Notes: generated by a model from the letters alone, not told the origin. DNA of 64,000 nt from Treponema sp. (GCA_014803985.1 JAAVAO010000054.1:1-64000); one strand, 5' to 3'; counted from the stretch's first letter, positions 31,176 through 41,064 are shown. Numbers and translations: made by a program.

Positions 31176-31427
31176 ATGGCACAATGGGATAAACTATTAG
31201 AAAGAATAAAATCCCTTGATAAAGATATGCGGTTTGCGGAACTTAAAAAAGTCCTGCAAAATTATGGTTACAAGGTTTCTCAGCCGAAGCATGGCAGCAG
31301 CCATTATACATTTCGGAAAGCTGGTTGCAATCCTATTACCATTCCAAATCATGAACCAATAAAAGCAACTTATGTAAGAATGGTAAAGGAAATTGTAGAG
31401 GCAGAGCAGAAAAACAAGGAGGACTAA
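31176..31427 (+). CDS. hicA: HicA family toxin
   Basis: LKKVLQNYGYKVSQPKHGSSHYTFRK...ITIPNHEPIKATYVRMVKEIV. Confidence 0.9.
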   Translation: MAQWDKLLERIKSLDKDMRFAELKKVLQNYGYKVSQPKHGSSHYTFRKAGCNPITIPNHEPIKATYVRMVKEIVEAEQKNKED

Positions 31428-31428
31428 C

Positions 31429-31800
31429 ATGAAAACTTTTCAAGAATATATGAAAATGCCTTATAAGTTAGAAATCATCCCTGACACAGAGGAATCAGGA
31501 TTTGTTGCCTCATATCCAGAACTTCCAGGCTGCATTACATGTGGAGAAACCATAGCAGATGCGGTTGTAAATGCTGAAGATGCGAAAAAAGAGTGGCTAT
31601 TGGCGGCTATTGAAGACAATATTGAAATAGCAGAACCAAAAGGCGCGGAGTCTTATTCAGGTCAATTCAAGCTTCGTCTTCCAAAGACTTTGCATAAGAC
31701 CCTTGCCGAAAATTCAAAAAAAGAAGGCGTAAGCATGAATCAGTATTGCGTTTATCTTCTTGCAAAGAATTCAGAAAAAAGGACATTTGCAGACAACTAA
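31429..31800 (+). CDS. hicB: HicB family antitoxin
   Basis: GFVASYPELPGCITCGETIADAVVNAEDAKKEW plus C-terminal RHH-like segment; immediately follows hicA. Confidence 0.9.
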   Translation: MKTFQEYMKMPYKLEIIPDTEESGFVASYPELPGCITCGETIADAVVNAEDAKKEWLLAAIEDNIEIAEPKGAESYSGQFKLRLPKTLHKTLAENSKKEGVSMNQYCVYLLAKNSEKRTFADN

Positions 31801-31944
31801 AATGGCATTGCCTGTTTTATGCTATTTTTTATGCTGAAGGCGTGTGTATTGTACAGGAGTTAAAGCTAGACATCACAACATTCATCTTACAGAAATCGAC
31901 AACTATAAAATAAAGAAAATGTGAAACAAGTCTCTTGAAATAGA

Positions 31945-32060
31945 ATGGTGTTCGGAATGGTTGATAAAGTTCTCTTTGTGGCGTTTACGAAAAGAGAGGC
32001 AGACCGCATAAGAATAATATCCGCAAGACCTGCGGAGCAGGAGAAAAATGAATGCCGTTT
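31945..32060 (+). pseudogene. BrnT-like toxin C-terminal remnant
   Basis: VFGMVDKVLFVAFTKREADRIRIISARPA resembles the BrnT C-terminal; N-terminal half absent in frame. Confidence 0.55.
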
Positions 32061-32095
32061 TAAGGGCTTATCCCGTTCCGCACAAGCGACCATGT

Positions 32096-32138
32096 CTGTT
32101 CCCATTCAATACACGCATGGACGCTCTGATGGAAACTT
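32096..32138 (+). repeat. 43-bp direct repeat, copy 2
   Basis: Identical to 30595..30637. Confidence 0.9.
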
Positions 32139-32245
32139 TTTTACAACAATAATTGTTTCTTTTTAATGATTATTTTTTGAGATATGTAGTATAATGGCGG
32201 GGGGCTCACTAGAAGGGAGTCGCAAAATTGCAGGGCGAAGACCTT

Positions 32246-32318
<73 letters not shown>

Positions 32319-32366
32319 GAATGTTTTATAGATTATCATAATTACTTGTGTTGGTCAAGGGCGTTC

Positions 32367-32413
32367 GCGAATGCGTTAACGGGTTGTTCACATATTGTTC
32401 ATTTTGCATTCGC
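32367..32413 (+). repeat. Partial modular hairpin repeat
   Basis: GCGAATGC (32367-32374) / GCATTCGC (32406-32413). Confidence 0.7.
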
Positions 32414-32512
32414 CTTCACTTTTGTACGCTACGCTATCAAAACTGGCTAGTGGGGTGGGCGAATGCGTTAATGGGTTGTTTACCTATTGCGCTTTGGGAT
32501 TGACTTTCAATT

Positions 32513-33370
32513 TCAATCAACTCTGTTTGTTATGTATTTCTTTCCATTTTCAGATATAGCACGGCTTAACATTTCATCTATTTTTTCAGTTATACGCTTT
32601 GCTGCAAGTGTTTCAGACATATCTATATATTCATCGATCTTGATTTCCTCAAGCAACGAAAAGTCATATATAAATTTTTCGGTGTGATTGTATGACCAAA
32701 ACGGATCATGCTTTCCAAGACCATATTTATCGTTTCCTCCAACTAAAATCGGTTGAACTCCGCACTTTGAATAATATGCAATGCGAGCAGCTCCTTTTTT
32801 TAATGGATTTTTTCCATGACGAGGAGTTCGCGTTCCTTCTGGAAAGATGATGACATTATTTCCCTTGTCGATAGTAGCCTTGCAAAGTTCACACAGTTCA
32901 TTGAAATCCAATGTGTTCACGATATAGCATTGCTTTATAACGCCTGCAAGCGGAGTTTTTGTGAGATTGCCACGAACAATACAGTTTGCATTTGGAACGA
33001 GGGACATAATAAACACAAAATCCAAAATGGATGGATGGTTTGCCACTAAAACTTTCCCATGCAAATTATTAAACTTTTCGCTCTCTTTAACAACGAGACT
33101 GCACACTCGAATTCCCTGCATTATATTGATAAACGAACGGAACGTCTTTGAAACAAATTTTCTCGCCTTTATTTGAAATTCTTCTTCGGAGTGAACGCCA
33201 ATTCTAAGCCACGGAAAAACGAAAACTGCAAGGATTACACTCCCCACTCCAAAGTAAGCATAACAAAACAGTTTTGCAAAACAACGATAGCCATGCAAAA
33301 AGTGGTTGGTAATTTTCGGCAATTCCTTATGATTGTATTTTTTATAGATTTCCTTTTTGGATTCTTTCAT
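32513..33370 (-). CDS. 1-acyl-sn-glycerol-3-phosphate acyltransferase-like (PlsC)
   Basis: NHPSILDF (NHxxxxD) and FPEGTRTPRHG. Confidence 0.92.
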   Translation of the reverse strand: MKESKKEIYKKYNHKELPKITNHFLHGYRCFAKLFCYAYFGVGSVILAVFVFPWLRIGVHSEEEFQIKARKFVSKTFRSFINIMQGIRVCSLVVKESEKFNNLHGKVLVANHPSILDFVFIMSLVPNANCIVRGNLTKTPLAGVIKQCYIVNTLDFNELCELCKATIDKGNNVIIFPEGTRTPRHGKNPLKKGAARIAYYSKCGVQPILVGGNDKYGLGKHDPFWSYNHTEKFIYDFSLLEEIKIDEYIDMSETLAAKRITEKIDEMLSRAISENGKKYITNRVD

Positions 33371-33914
33371 ATAGTGGTTCTCCTGTGTACAAGTCCAATA
33401 TACATGCAATGGCTTTTGCCTTTGTGTTATCGTTTTGAGGCACACCGTATTCATCAGGGATATATTCATCTGCATATACTAAAATTATTTTTTCTTCTGC
33501 ACCACAAAGAAGAGGAGCGGATGCCGCTTTTAATGCGTCTAAAAAATTCCCCTTTGACGGATAGAGTACAGAATATCCTGCCTTTAGTTTCAATGCAATG
33601 CTTGCCGCCGCAATCGGAGTGTTGAATACGCTTAAACTAAAAGCCGCTGGCAAAATCTCTGAGTCCTCAATCAAACCTTTATTTATTGTGAACTCTCTCT
33701 TTATTTCTCCACGAAATGAAATAAAAACCTGTTTGTAGTCCGCTGCTTCCGGCACTTCTTCAAGCAAATCGTGCAAAACGTGAATTGTCATCTTTGTAAT
33801 TTGGCTTAATCTGCGCCTAAAAAGCGGATCTACAAATTCCAATTTTGGTGCTTCTGTTCCTTCGGGAATAAACGTGTGTATATGAGAAACAAGAACATCT
33901 TTTATGTCTTTCAT
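33342..33914 (-). CDS. Beta-ketoacyl synthase N-terminal-like protein / chain-length-factor-like (PF13723 type)
   Basis: DPLFRRRLSQITKMTIHV...PAAFSLSVFNTPIAAASIAL...ILVYADEYIPDEYG. Confidence 0.8.
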   Translation of the reverse strand: MKDIKDVLVSHIHTFIPEGTEAPKLEFVDPLFRRRLSQITKMTIHVLHDLLEEVPEAADYKQVFISFRGEIKREFTINKGLIEDSEILPAAFSLSVFNTPIAAASIALKLKAGYSVLYPSKGNFLDALKAASAPLLCGAEEKIILVYADEYIPDEYGVPQNDNTKAKAIACILDLYTGEPLYERIQKGNL

Positions 33915-34063
33915 GCTTTACCTTATCCACCTCATAAAACCGTATATGCAAGCAAAAATCGCAACAAATAGACTACAACACTGCACACTATGGCTTGCCC
34001 TGACGCTGTCTTCGTCTTTTTCTTCGTTCACTCAAAGAAAGACAACACCATTTTCCACCGCCC

Positions 34064-35179
34064 TTATTTTTTCCTAAAAACCAACAGTGAATATGCATTT
34101 GAACCGAGGTTATGATGCGCAGTTTTTAGTTCAAAACCCGCCTCTCTAATGGCATTGACCAATTCTTCATAGCGATACATTTTGCTATTTCCATTTGCAA
34201 TACAGGTAAAATACAGAGAAGTTGCCATCAAAGAATATGCGCTCGCCTCAAAATGCTGCTTGTCCCAAAGCGGCTCAAGAACATAGACATTTGTGTTTTC
34301 CGTTGCCGCCTCATACACTTTTTTAAGAATTTTTGTCACTTGATGAAGGCTAAAGCAGTCCAAAAATTGACTCATCCAAACTGCATCTGGATTTTTCGGC
34401 AAATTCGTTTCAGCGGAAAGAATGTTTCCCGTGCAAAAACCGATTCTTTTTTCAAAACCTGCTTCAGCGGCGTTTTTTTCAGCAACGGCAGTTTGTCCTG
34501 GCAAATCTACGATTGTCATTTTCACATCAGGATCATAGTTACAACAAGCAATCGACCATTTTGCCGTGTTTCCACCAATATCAATGATAGTCTTTGGTTT
34601 TTCAGCAAATACAATCGGCAAAGCCTCAGGAAAAGCAATATCACTATAAAAATGGTCAAATTCAAACCACGATTTTTTCGCCTTTTCAGGTAAAGTTGAA
34701 AGCGCCTCATAAACGGTAGTCCATTGATTGCCAAAAACCTTTAATCCTTCTGGTTTGCCCGTTTTTACAGAGTCCAACAAATCAAATGCGCCTTTATAAC
34801 ATATATCATTTGTAAAATTAAAATTTACTTTTGTTAAATCATCTTCAAGGAGCATCCATCCTATTTTTCCCAACACAAATTTTTCACTTTCAGAAGAGGA
34901 AGAATCCTCCGTGAGTTTTATCACGTTCATTCCAAGTGCCATTTCGCAGAGAACACCAACTCCATATTCCGACACATTGCATTTTTTAGCAAGTTCTGCG
35001 CGGCTAACCCCATTCTCACCAGCATTGTCAATTTCACGCAAAATGCCTGTTTCTATCATTGCGCGAACAGACTGAAACGCAAGCGGCGCAAACGCAATTT
35101 TCTGCGCTTCAAATTTAGCGTCAACTGCACGAATAGTGTCAATCTTGTATTTTTCAATGCTAAAAAAAGACGAATCCAT
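34064..35179 (-). CDS. SAM-dependent (O-)methyltransferase
   Basis: TIIDIGGNTAKWSIACC (SAM motif), N-terminal winged-helix-like segment. Confidence 0.8.
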   Translation of the reverse strand: MDSSFFSIEKYKIDTIRAVDAKFEAQKIAFAPLAFQSVRAMIETGILREIDNAGENGVSRAELAKKCNVSEYGVGVLCEMALGMNVIKLTEDSSSSESEKFVLGKIGWMLLEDDLTKVNFNFTNDICYKGAFDLLDSVKTGKPEGLKVFGNQWTTVYEALSTLPEKAKKSWFEFDHFYSDIAFPEALPIVFAEKPKTIIDIGGNTAKWSIACCNYDPDVKMTIVDLPGQTAVAEKNAAEAGFEKRIGFCTGNILSAETNLPKNPDAVWMSQFLDCFSLHQVTKILKKVYEAATENTNVYVLEPLWDKQHFEASAYSLMATSLYFTCIANGNSKMYRYEELVNAIREAGFELKTAHHNLGSNAYSLLVFRKK

Positions 35180-35370
35180 AATTACCTCAAAAATGTTATA
35201 CGTAGATTATAGGACATACAATTTTAAAAAGCAATACACTAATATAGGACAAACGCAGGAATCAAAAACATATCGGCTTTGCGAAATAGCAAAACTTGAA
35301 GCGCATGCTAAATCCTTGATATATAAACAACCCATTTTAGCATTTATCCACTTTTAAAACCCACTTGCAA

Positions 35371-35459
35371 GTTTTGCGTAAAGCCGAGCAGTGCGAGGTA
35401 GCAAAACGTGTGGCGGATGCAAAACCAATAAATATAAACAACCATTTTTAGCATCCGCC
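35371..35459 (+). repeat. Modular hairpin repeat
   Basis: GTTTTGC/GCAAAAC then GGCGGATGC (35412-35420)/GCATCCGCC (35451-35459). Confidence 0.85.
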
Positions 35460-35554
35460 CTTGACTTTTCTTTTTTGCGATATTACATTTATCTTATGAC
35501 TATCCGTTTAAGTTCTTAAACGAATAGTCATATAATTATTTTATGGGAGTTTTT

Positions 35555-38335
35555 ATGAAATCTTTTTTAAAACATCCGTGGCTTATCATAGTTGTTTGTC
35601 TTTTACTTACTGTTGGACTTGCGATTCCATTATGTTCAATTTCCATTGAAAACACGGTGCGTCGCTATATGCCAACGAGCAGCGATTCCTACAAACGCTT
35701 GATTGAAACCGAAGAACAATTTGGCAGCATGATTAGCATTGGCATTTCTTTGGAAACAGAGGGGGAAACAATTTTAACCCCTGAGTATGTTTCAGTAATC
35801 CAAAAAATAACTGAAATGATTGAAAATCTTGACGGAGTTGAGTCCGTTGATTCTGTCGGCAACATCGACTTTGTTTACTCGCTTGATGGCGGACTTGCCG
35901 CAGGTTCACTCATTGATGATGATTATTCTGGCACAAATGCCGATATGAAAAAGATTAAGGAAAAAATCATTGACTGGCAGGAGATGTATAACCGTGTAAT
36001 TGTTGACGATAACTTTAAGGCAGCGCAAATTGTAGCAACCGTTGACTCCTCTCTTAACAGCAAAGAGTTGATTTCTATTTTGCACCAAATTCAAGACATT
36101 GCGGGAAATGAAATTGTAGATACAAACCTTTCAGTTCGCTATTACGGAGATGCCGTTTTAAGCGACAATGCAAGCAATTATATGTTAAGCGACCTTGTGC
36201 GTTTAATTCCGCTTGTAGTCCTTGTAGTCCTTATTTCCCTGTATTTTTCATTTCACACTGTTCCAGGCACGCTCTTGCCGTTAATTGCAGTTCTTATATC
36301 CACAGTTTGGACATGCGGACTTATGACAATTTTCAACGTAACCTTTACAATTGTTGCAAGTGTTATTCCCGTTGCTTTGATTGCCTGTGGAAGTGCGTAT
36401 GGAATTCATGTTATCACTCACTACTATGCTTTCCTTGATAAAGTTGAAGGAGAAATGACAAAGGAAAAGCATCTTGACGCAATTTGCGCAGGGCTAAAGG
36501 ATGTGTGGATGGCTGTTTTGCTTGCAGCAATTACCACTGTTGCAGGATTTATTTCTCTTGTGACAAGTCCAATAAACCCTCTGAAAAGTTTTGCTGTTTT
36601 CACCGCGCTGGGAATTGTGTTCTCGCTCATTCTTTCAATTACATTTATCCCTGCTATGCTTTATGTCACTCCTCTTAACAAAGTTGGAAAAAGATTAAAA
36701 AGCAAAAAAGGATTGTCCGCACGGCTAAAAAGAAAAATCCAAAGAGAATTTGAAAGGCGAAGCGGTGCGACTATTGAAGAGGCAAATGGAAAGACTCTTT
36801 ATAGCATTTATCATTTCTTTACGGGAACAAAATCACGCCTTGTTGTGTTTTCAGTGGTGATTATCGCACTTTCTGCATGGGGCATTAGTCGCCTTGTTAT
36901 CGACACATCTTTAGTGAACTATTTCCCTCCAAGCAGCAAGTTCCGAACAGACGTTGATTATGTGGACAAGAATTTTGCAGGAACAAACAGCCTTTATTTC
37001 GTTATTTCCGGCGAAGAAAAAGGTGCTATGACAAATCCTGAAATTCTAAAGGCTGTTGATGATATGCAGATGTATCTTGATAAAAAATACGATGGAATAG
37101 GAAAAGCTGTTTCGTTCACAACATTTATCAAGAGAATGAATCAAGTTATGCATGCACCTATGCTAGAGACTTCCGACGACATTTCCGCTTCCTATAACTC
37201 TTCAGATAGTGATTATGCAGAAGATGATTGGGGCGACTCCACCGATTGGGGGGATGATGACTGGGGAAGTTCAGATGATTGGGAAAGCGAAAGCACTGAG
37301 CCCGAAAACGTTGCCGAGACAAAGGTGTGGGTTGACCCGAACATTGAATATGCACGCATTTTAAATAGTCAAATTACCGTTCAAGAGGCGTTGCAGCTTT
37401 TCGCTGATGCTTATTCTGCCGCTGGAGGGAAAAACGCTACTGTTGAAGGAATGACAACCGAATTGGAAAAATCCTTGAATTTTAATGGAAGCGCCTATTA
37501 TGAGATTCCATACAATTTGGAAAAATATCCCGCTACAACGCGAGAAGGATTGTCAAACTTGGTGAGTCAATATCTGCTTTTGTATGGCGGTTCTCTTGAT
37601 AGATTTAGTGATGACCCGCTTGCTCCGCAAACAATCAGAATGCAAGTACAACTTCGTTCTCACAGCACATCGGAAACAAAAATGATTATAGATGATGCAA
37701 AAGCGTATGCAGCAAAATACTTCCCGGACGGATATACAATTGTAGCAACAGGAAACGGAGAAATGGAGCTTTCTATGAGCGATATGGTAATTTCAAGTCA
37801 ATTTACAAGCATTTTGTTTTCAATTATTCTTGTGTTCTTGATTATTGCAATTTCGTTTAGGTCTCCGATTGCAGGTATTCTTGGTGCGTTGCCACTCGCT
37901 TTCACAATCATACTAAATTACATGGTTATGGGCTTTGCAGGCATTCACCTTGATTTGGTAACAAGCATAATCGCTTCTGTTGCCATTGGCGTTGGAATTG
38001 ACTACACAATTCACTTTATGGAAAGTTACAAACAACTCCGAGAAAAAAGCAAAAACGTTGAAGATGTAACTCTCAAAACTTTTGCAGTTTCAGGGCATGG
38101 AATCGTTACAAATGCGTTTGCCGTTGGACTGGGCTTCCTCGTTCTTGTTTTCTCAAAATTTGAGATTTTAAGATACATTGGAGTTCTTGCCGCAACTGTT
38201 ATGTTCTCAAGTTCTTTCCTTGCAATGACTATAATTCCAGGCGTTCTCAATGCATTTGACCCCGCATTTATGCAGTCAAAAGAAGAGAGGGAACAGAACA
38301 AAATTGAAGATGCAACAAACAATAAAAAGGAATAA
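35555..38335 (+). CDS. MMPL/RND-family exporter
   Basis: Two repeats of a 6-TM RND unit, e.g. VTSIIASVAIGVGIDYTIHFMESY; acidic-Trp linker DDWGDSTDWGDDDWGSSDDW. Confidence 0.92.
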   Translation: MKSFLKHPWLIIVVCLLLTVGLAIPLCSISIENTVRRYMPTSSDSYKRLIETEEQFGSMISIGISLETEGETILTPEYVSVIQKITEMIENLDGVESVDSVGNIDFVYSLDGGLAAGSLIDDDYSGTNADMKKIKEKIIDWQEMYNRVIVDDNFKAAQIVATVDSSLNSKELISILHQIQDIAGNEIVDTNLSVRYYGDAVLSDNASNYMLSDLVRLIPLVVLVVLISLYFSFHTVPGTLLPLIAVLISTVWTCGLMTIFNVTFTIVASVIPVALIACGSAYGIHVITHYYAFLDKVEGEMTKEKHLDAICAGLKDVWMAVLLAAITTVAGFISLVTSPINPLKSFAVFTALGIVFSLILSITFIPAMLYVTPLNKVGKRLKSKKGLSARLKRKIQREFERRSGATIEEANGKTLYSIYHFFTGTKSRLVVFSVVIIALSAWGISRLVIDTSLVNYFPPSSKFRTDVDYVDKNFAGTNSLYFVISGEEKGAMTNPEILKAVDDMQMYLDKKYDGIGKAVSFTTFIKRMNQVMHAPMLETSDDISASYNSSDSDYAEDDWGDSTDWGDDDWGSSDDWESESTEPENVAETKVWVDPNIEYARILNSQITVQEALQLFADAYSAAGGKNATVEGMTTELEKSLNFNGSAYYEIPYNLEKYPATTREGLSNLVSQYLLLYGGSLDRFSDDPLAPQTIRMQVQLRSHSTSETKMIIDDAKAYAAKYFPDGYTIVATGNGEMELSMSDMVISSQFTSILFSIILVFLIIAISFRSPIAGILGALPLAFTIILNYMVMGFAGIHLDLVTSIIASVAIGVGIDYTIHFMESYKQLREKSKNVEDVTLKTFAVSGHGIVTNAFAVGLGFLVLVFSKFEILRYIGVLAATVMFSSSFLAMTIIPGVLNAFDPAFMQSKEEREQNKIEDATNNKKE

Positions 38336-38350
38336 CGGATACAAAGTATA

Positions 38351-38429
38351 TCATTGAGAGGCGTAACCGTTCGTGACAATCTAAAAATAGATTGTTCCGC
38401 TTATGAGCGGGCGGACAAACTCTCAATGA
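38351..38429. other. Multi-branched inverted-repeat structure between MMPL and LolA-like genes
   Basis: TCATTGAGAG/CTCTCAATGA outer stem, ACAATCTA/TAGATTGT and CCGC/GCGG inner stems. Confidence 0.6.
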
Positions 38430-38503
38430 CGGCAAAAAAAATATAAGTGCGTTACCTGTTAGCGCACTTAAAGAATATATGAATATAGCAAGGAGAAATT
38501 AGT

Positions 38504-39295
38504 ATGAAAATGACAAAGAAAGTGTTGGTTATTGCAAGTGCATTGATGATGGGAAGTGCAGTTTTTGCACTTGACGGACGAGAAGTTATGGAAAATGCAG
38601 ACAATGTTGCAAAACCAAAATTTACTCGCGCCCAAGTTCAAATGATTTTGATCGAAAAGAACGGAGCAAAAGAAGTGCGCATTATCGATGAGTGGGGCAA
38701 GGAAGAAGAGGGAAGTTCAACAATCGTTATGCAGTTCAATAGCCCTGCAAGCGTTAAGGGAACACGCTTTAGCCAAAAGACAAACGAGGGCAAACCCGAT
38801 GAAAAGTATATCTTCCTGCCAGATGTTGGAACAGTTCGTCCAGTAGCCGCAAGTCAAGGAAGCCAATCGTTTATGGGATCTGATGCAACGTATGATGATA
38901 TGTCTACTCGCGAAGTTGATGAAGACACTCACGAATTGCTTGCAGAGACGGAAGAGAAAAACGGATATGCAAATTGCGCAAAAGTAAAGTCCACTCCAAA
39001 AGATGCAAAAAGCAGCCAATATCAATATAGAATTTCTTGGGTTGATAAAGAAACATGGGTTCCTGTTTATGTTGAAATGTATAACAAAAAAGGAAATCTT
39101 TGCAAAACACTTGAAGTGAAAAACTTAAAAGTAATCAAAGGGTATCCAACCCCTCTTGAAAATGAACTGACAAATACGGAAACAGGACACAAAACACAAC
39201 TTATTATGTCTGAAGAACGACTGAAATTTGACGAGCCTATCAATCCCGCTTATTTCTCAAAAGGTTTCTTGCAAAATGGAAAAGTTTCAAAGTAA
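38504..39295 (+). CDS. Outer-membrane lipoprotein-sorting protein, LolA-like
   Basis: Signal peptide; KGTRFSQKTNEGKPDEKYIFLPDVGTVRPVAASQGSQSFMGSDATYDDM typical of LolA-like exporter partners. Confidence 0.85.
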   Translation: MKMTKKVLVIASALMMGSAVFALDGREVMENADNVAKPKFTRAQVQMILIEKNGAKEVRIIDEWGKEEEGSSTIVMQFNSPASVKGTRFSQKTNEGKPDEKYIFLPDVGTVRPVAASQGSQSFMGSDATYDDMSTREVDEDTHELLAETEEKNGYANCAKVKSTPKDAKSSQYQYRISWVDKETWVPVYVEMYNKKGNLCKTLEVKNLKVIKGYPTPLENELTNTETGHKTQLIMSEERLKFDEPINPAYFSKGFLQNGKVSK

Positions 39296-39311
39296 ATCAA
39301 GAGGTAAAAAG

Positions 39312-40850
39312 ATGTGTAAGAAATCTTTTTTGACAGTACTGCTTGTTCTCCTTGCAACCTTTGGAGTTTTTGCACAAGAAGAGTGGAGCGATGATGGATG
39401 GGGAGACGAAACAACAAGCAGTTCAAGCGGAGAAAGTTTGGGCGGTTTCTGGGATAGATTTAGTGTTTCAGGAGACGCGGAACTTGGCGGGAGAATTTAC
39501 TTTGGCTCAACTGACGCAGAAAAAACAACTGTAAATGCGATTCCTAAATTGGAAGTAGGCTTAAACTACGAAGGGGACTCTACAAATTTCAACGCACAAA
39601 TAAATCTTTCTGAACGCACACTGCTTCATAACAAAATGGACATTCTCGATGAATTCCATGCGGACTTGTTTTTGGGCGATTTCGTTTTGAGTGCAGGAAA
39701 AATGAAGGTTGTTTGGGGAAAAGGAGACAAACTGCATGTCCTTGATAATTTTAATGCCAATGACTACACAGATTTTTTAATTCCCGATTATCTTGATCGT
39801 CGCATAGGCGAATATATATTCCGTGTTCAGTACAATGCGCCAAAAATTTTCCGTCTTGAAGGAATTTGGACGCCAGTAATGCGCAGTGAAGTGTATGCAG
39901 AAAACGGAAAGTGGGCTCCTGAAAAGGTTGCACGCCTTACAAGCACAATAAAAGAGGTAGGAGGAACAGAAGTTGGCTTTGCTCTTTCGAAAAAAGATGA
40001 AGCATTTGCAGCGTTAAGTGCGCTTTCGCAAAATTCCAATGCCACCGCTGATATGAAAACACAGGCAAAAGGCGCATATAACGATGCTGTTACGAAGTAT
40101 ATCACCCTTTTAAATCAAGCAAATTCACTTTCTGCGGATGACCTTTATCCCGACACAAACAAGTTGAAATACGGACAATTTGGGTTTTATGGCAACTTTA
40201 GTTTTGGCGTTGTAGATTTGGGCATTTCTTATTATAACGGGCATTATAAGCAGGTAAGCACAGACTACACAAAGTTACAATCTCTTTCTACAGTCACCGA
40301 TGCTTTGCATTATGACAAATTGCAGGTGTTTGGACTTGACGCGCAAGGGGCGGCAGGGCCTTTCACTTTGCGTGGAGAATTTGCGTATAACCTCACGAAT
40401 GACAATGACGGAGACGATCCATGGATTCACAACAACAGCATTTCATACTTGGCAGGATTTGACGTTTCAATTCCACTTCACAACTTAAATGTAAATGTCC
40501 AAGCAACAGGAAATTTTGTTTTGCATAAAGATACCATTGAAGACGGCGAATTTAAAACTGCTGATGTGGATTATGACCCGACAGGAAAGTATAGCAACAA
40601 CAAACTTGTAGTTCAACTAAAAGACACATTCTACTATGAAAAAATAGAGCTTGTTGTCAAAGGAATTTATGGCTTTGAAAGACAAGATTTAGTTTTACTT
40701 CCCGAACTTTCCTATAAAATCCGAGACGGATGGAAAGCAAAACTCTCTGGAATGTATATTCATAACTTTAGGGACGATGAAAACGACAGCGAATTTGCCG
40801 GCTGGCAAGACAACAGTTTCATCCAACTTTCTGTAAACTACACATTCTAA
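39312..40850 (+). CDS. Predicted outer-membrane beta-barrel protein
   Basis: Signal peptide MCKKSFLTVLLVLLATFGVFA; alternating amphipathic strands; terminal aromatic SFIQLSVNYTF. Confidence 0.75.
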   Translation: MCKKSFLTVLLVLLATFGVFAQEEWSDDGWGDETTSSSSGESLGGFWDRFSVSGDAELGGRIYFGSTDAEKTTVNAIPKLEVGLNYEGDSTNFNAQINLSERTLLHNKMDILDEFHADLFLGDFVLSAGKMKVVWGKGDKLHVLDNFNANDYTDFLIPDYLDRRIGEYIFRVQYNAPKIFRLEGIWTPVMRSEVYAENGKWAPEKVARLTSTIKEVGGTEVGFALSKKDEAFAALSALSQNSNATADMKTQAKGAYNDAVTKYITLLNQANSLSADDLYPDTNKLKYGQFGFYGNFSFGVVDLGISYYNGHYKQVSTDYTKLQSLSTVTDALHYDKLQVFGLDAQGAAGPFTLRGEFAYNLTNDNDGDDPWIHNNSISYLAGFDVSIPLHNLNVNVQATGNFVLHKDTIEDGEFKTADVDYDPTGKYSNNKLVVQLKDTFYYEKIELVVKGIYGFERQDLVLLPELSYKIRDGWKAKLSGMYIHNFRDDENDSEFAGWQDNSFIQLSVNYTF

Positions 40851-40985
40851 AGTAGCCCCCCTCGCAAAGACAAAAACATCTTGTCCTTGCGAGGAACTCA
40901 ACTTGAGGCGGATGCTAAACCCATAATAATAAACAACCCATAAAGGCAGGGCTTACGCACAAAAAATCACACGAACCCTAGCCAT

Positions 40986-41020
40986 AAAAAAAGACCTTGG
41001 TTTTATCCAAAGTCTTTTTG
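40986..41020. terminator. Bidirectional intrinsic terminator
   Basis: aaaaaaagaccttggttttatccaaagtcttttt between convergent genes. Confidence 0.75.
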
Positions 41021-41064
41021 CTGTTAGTTTTACAGTATATGAACTGTTTTAATCTATGTAAAAG

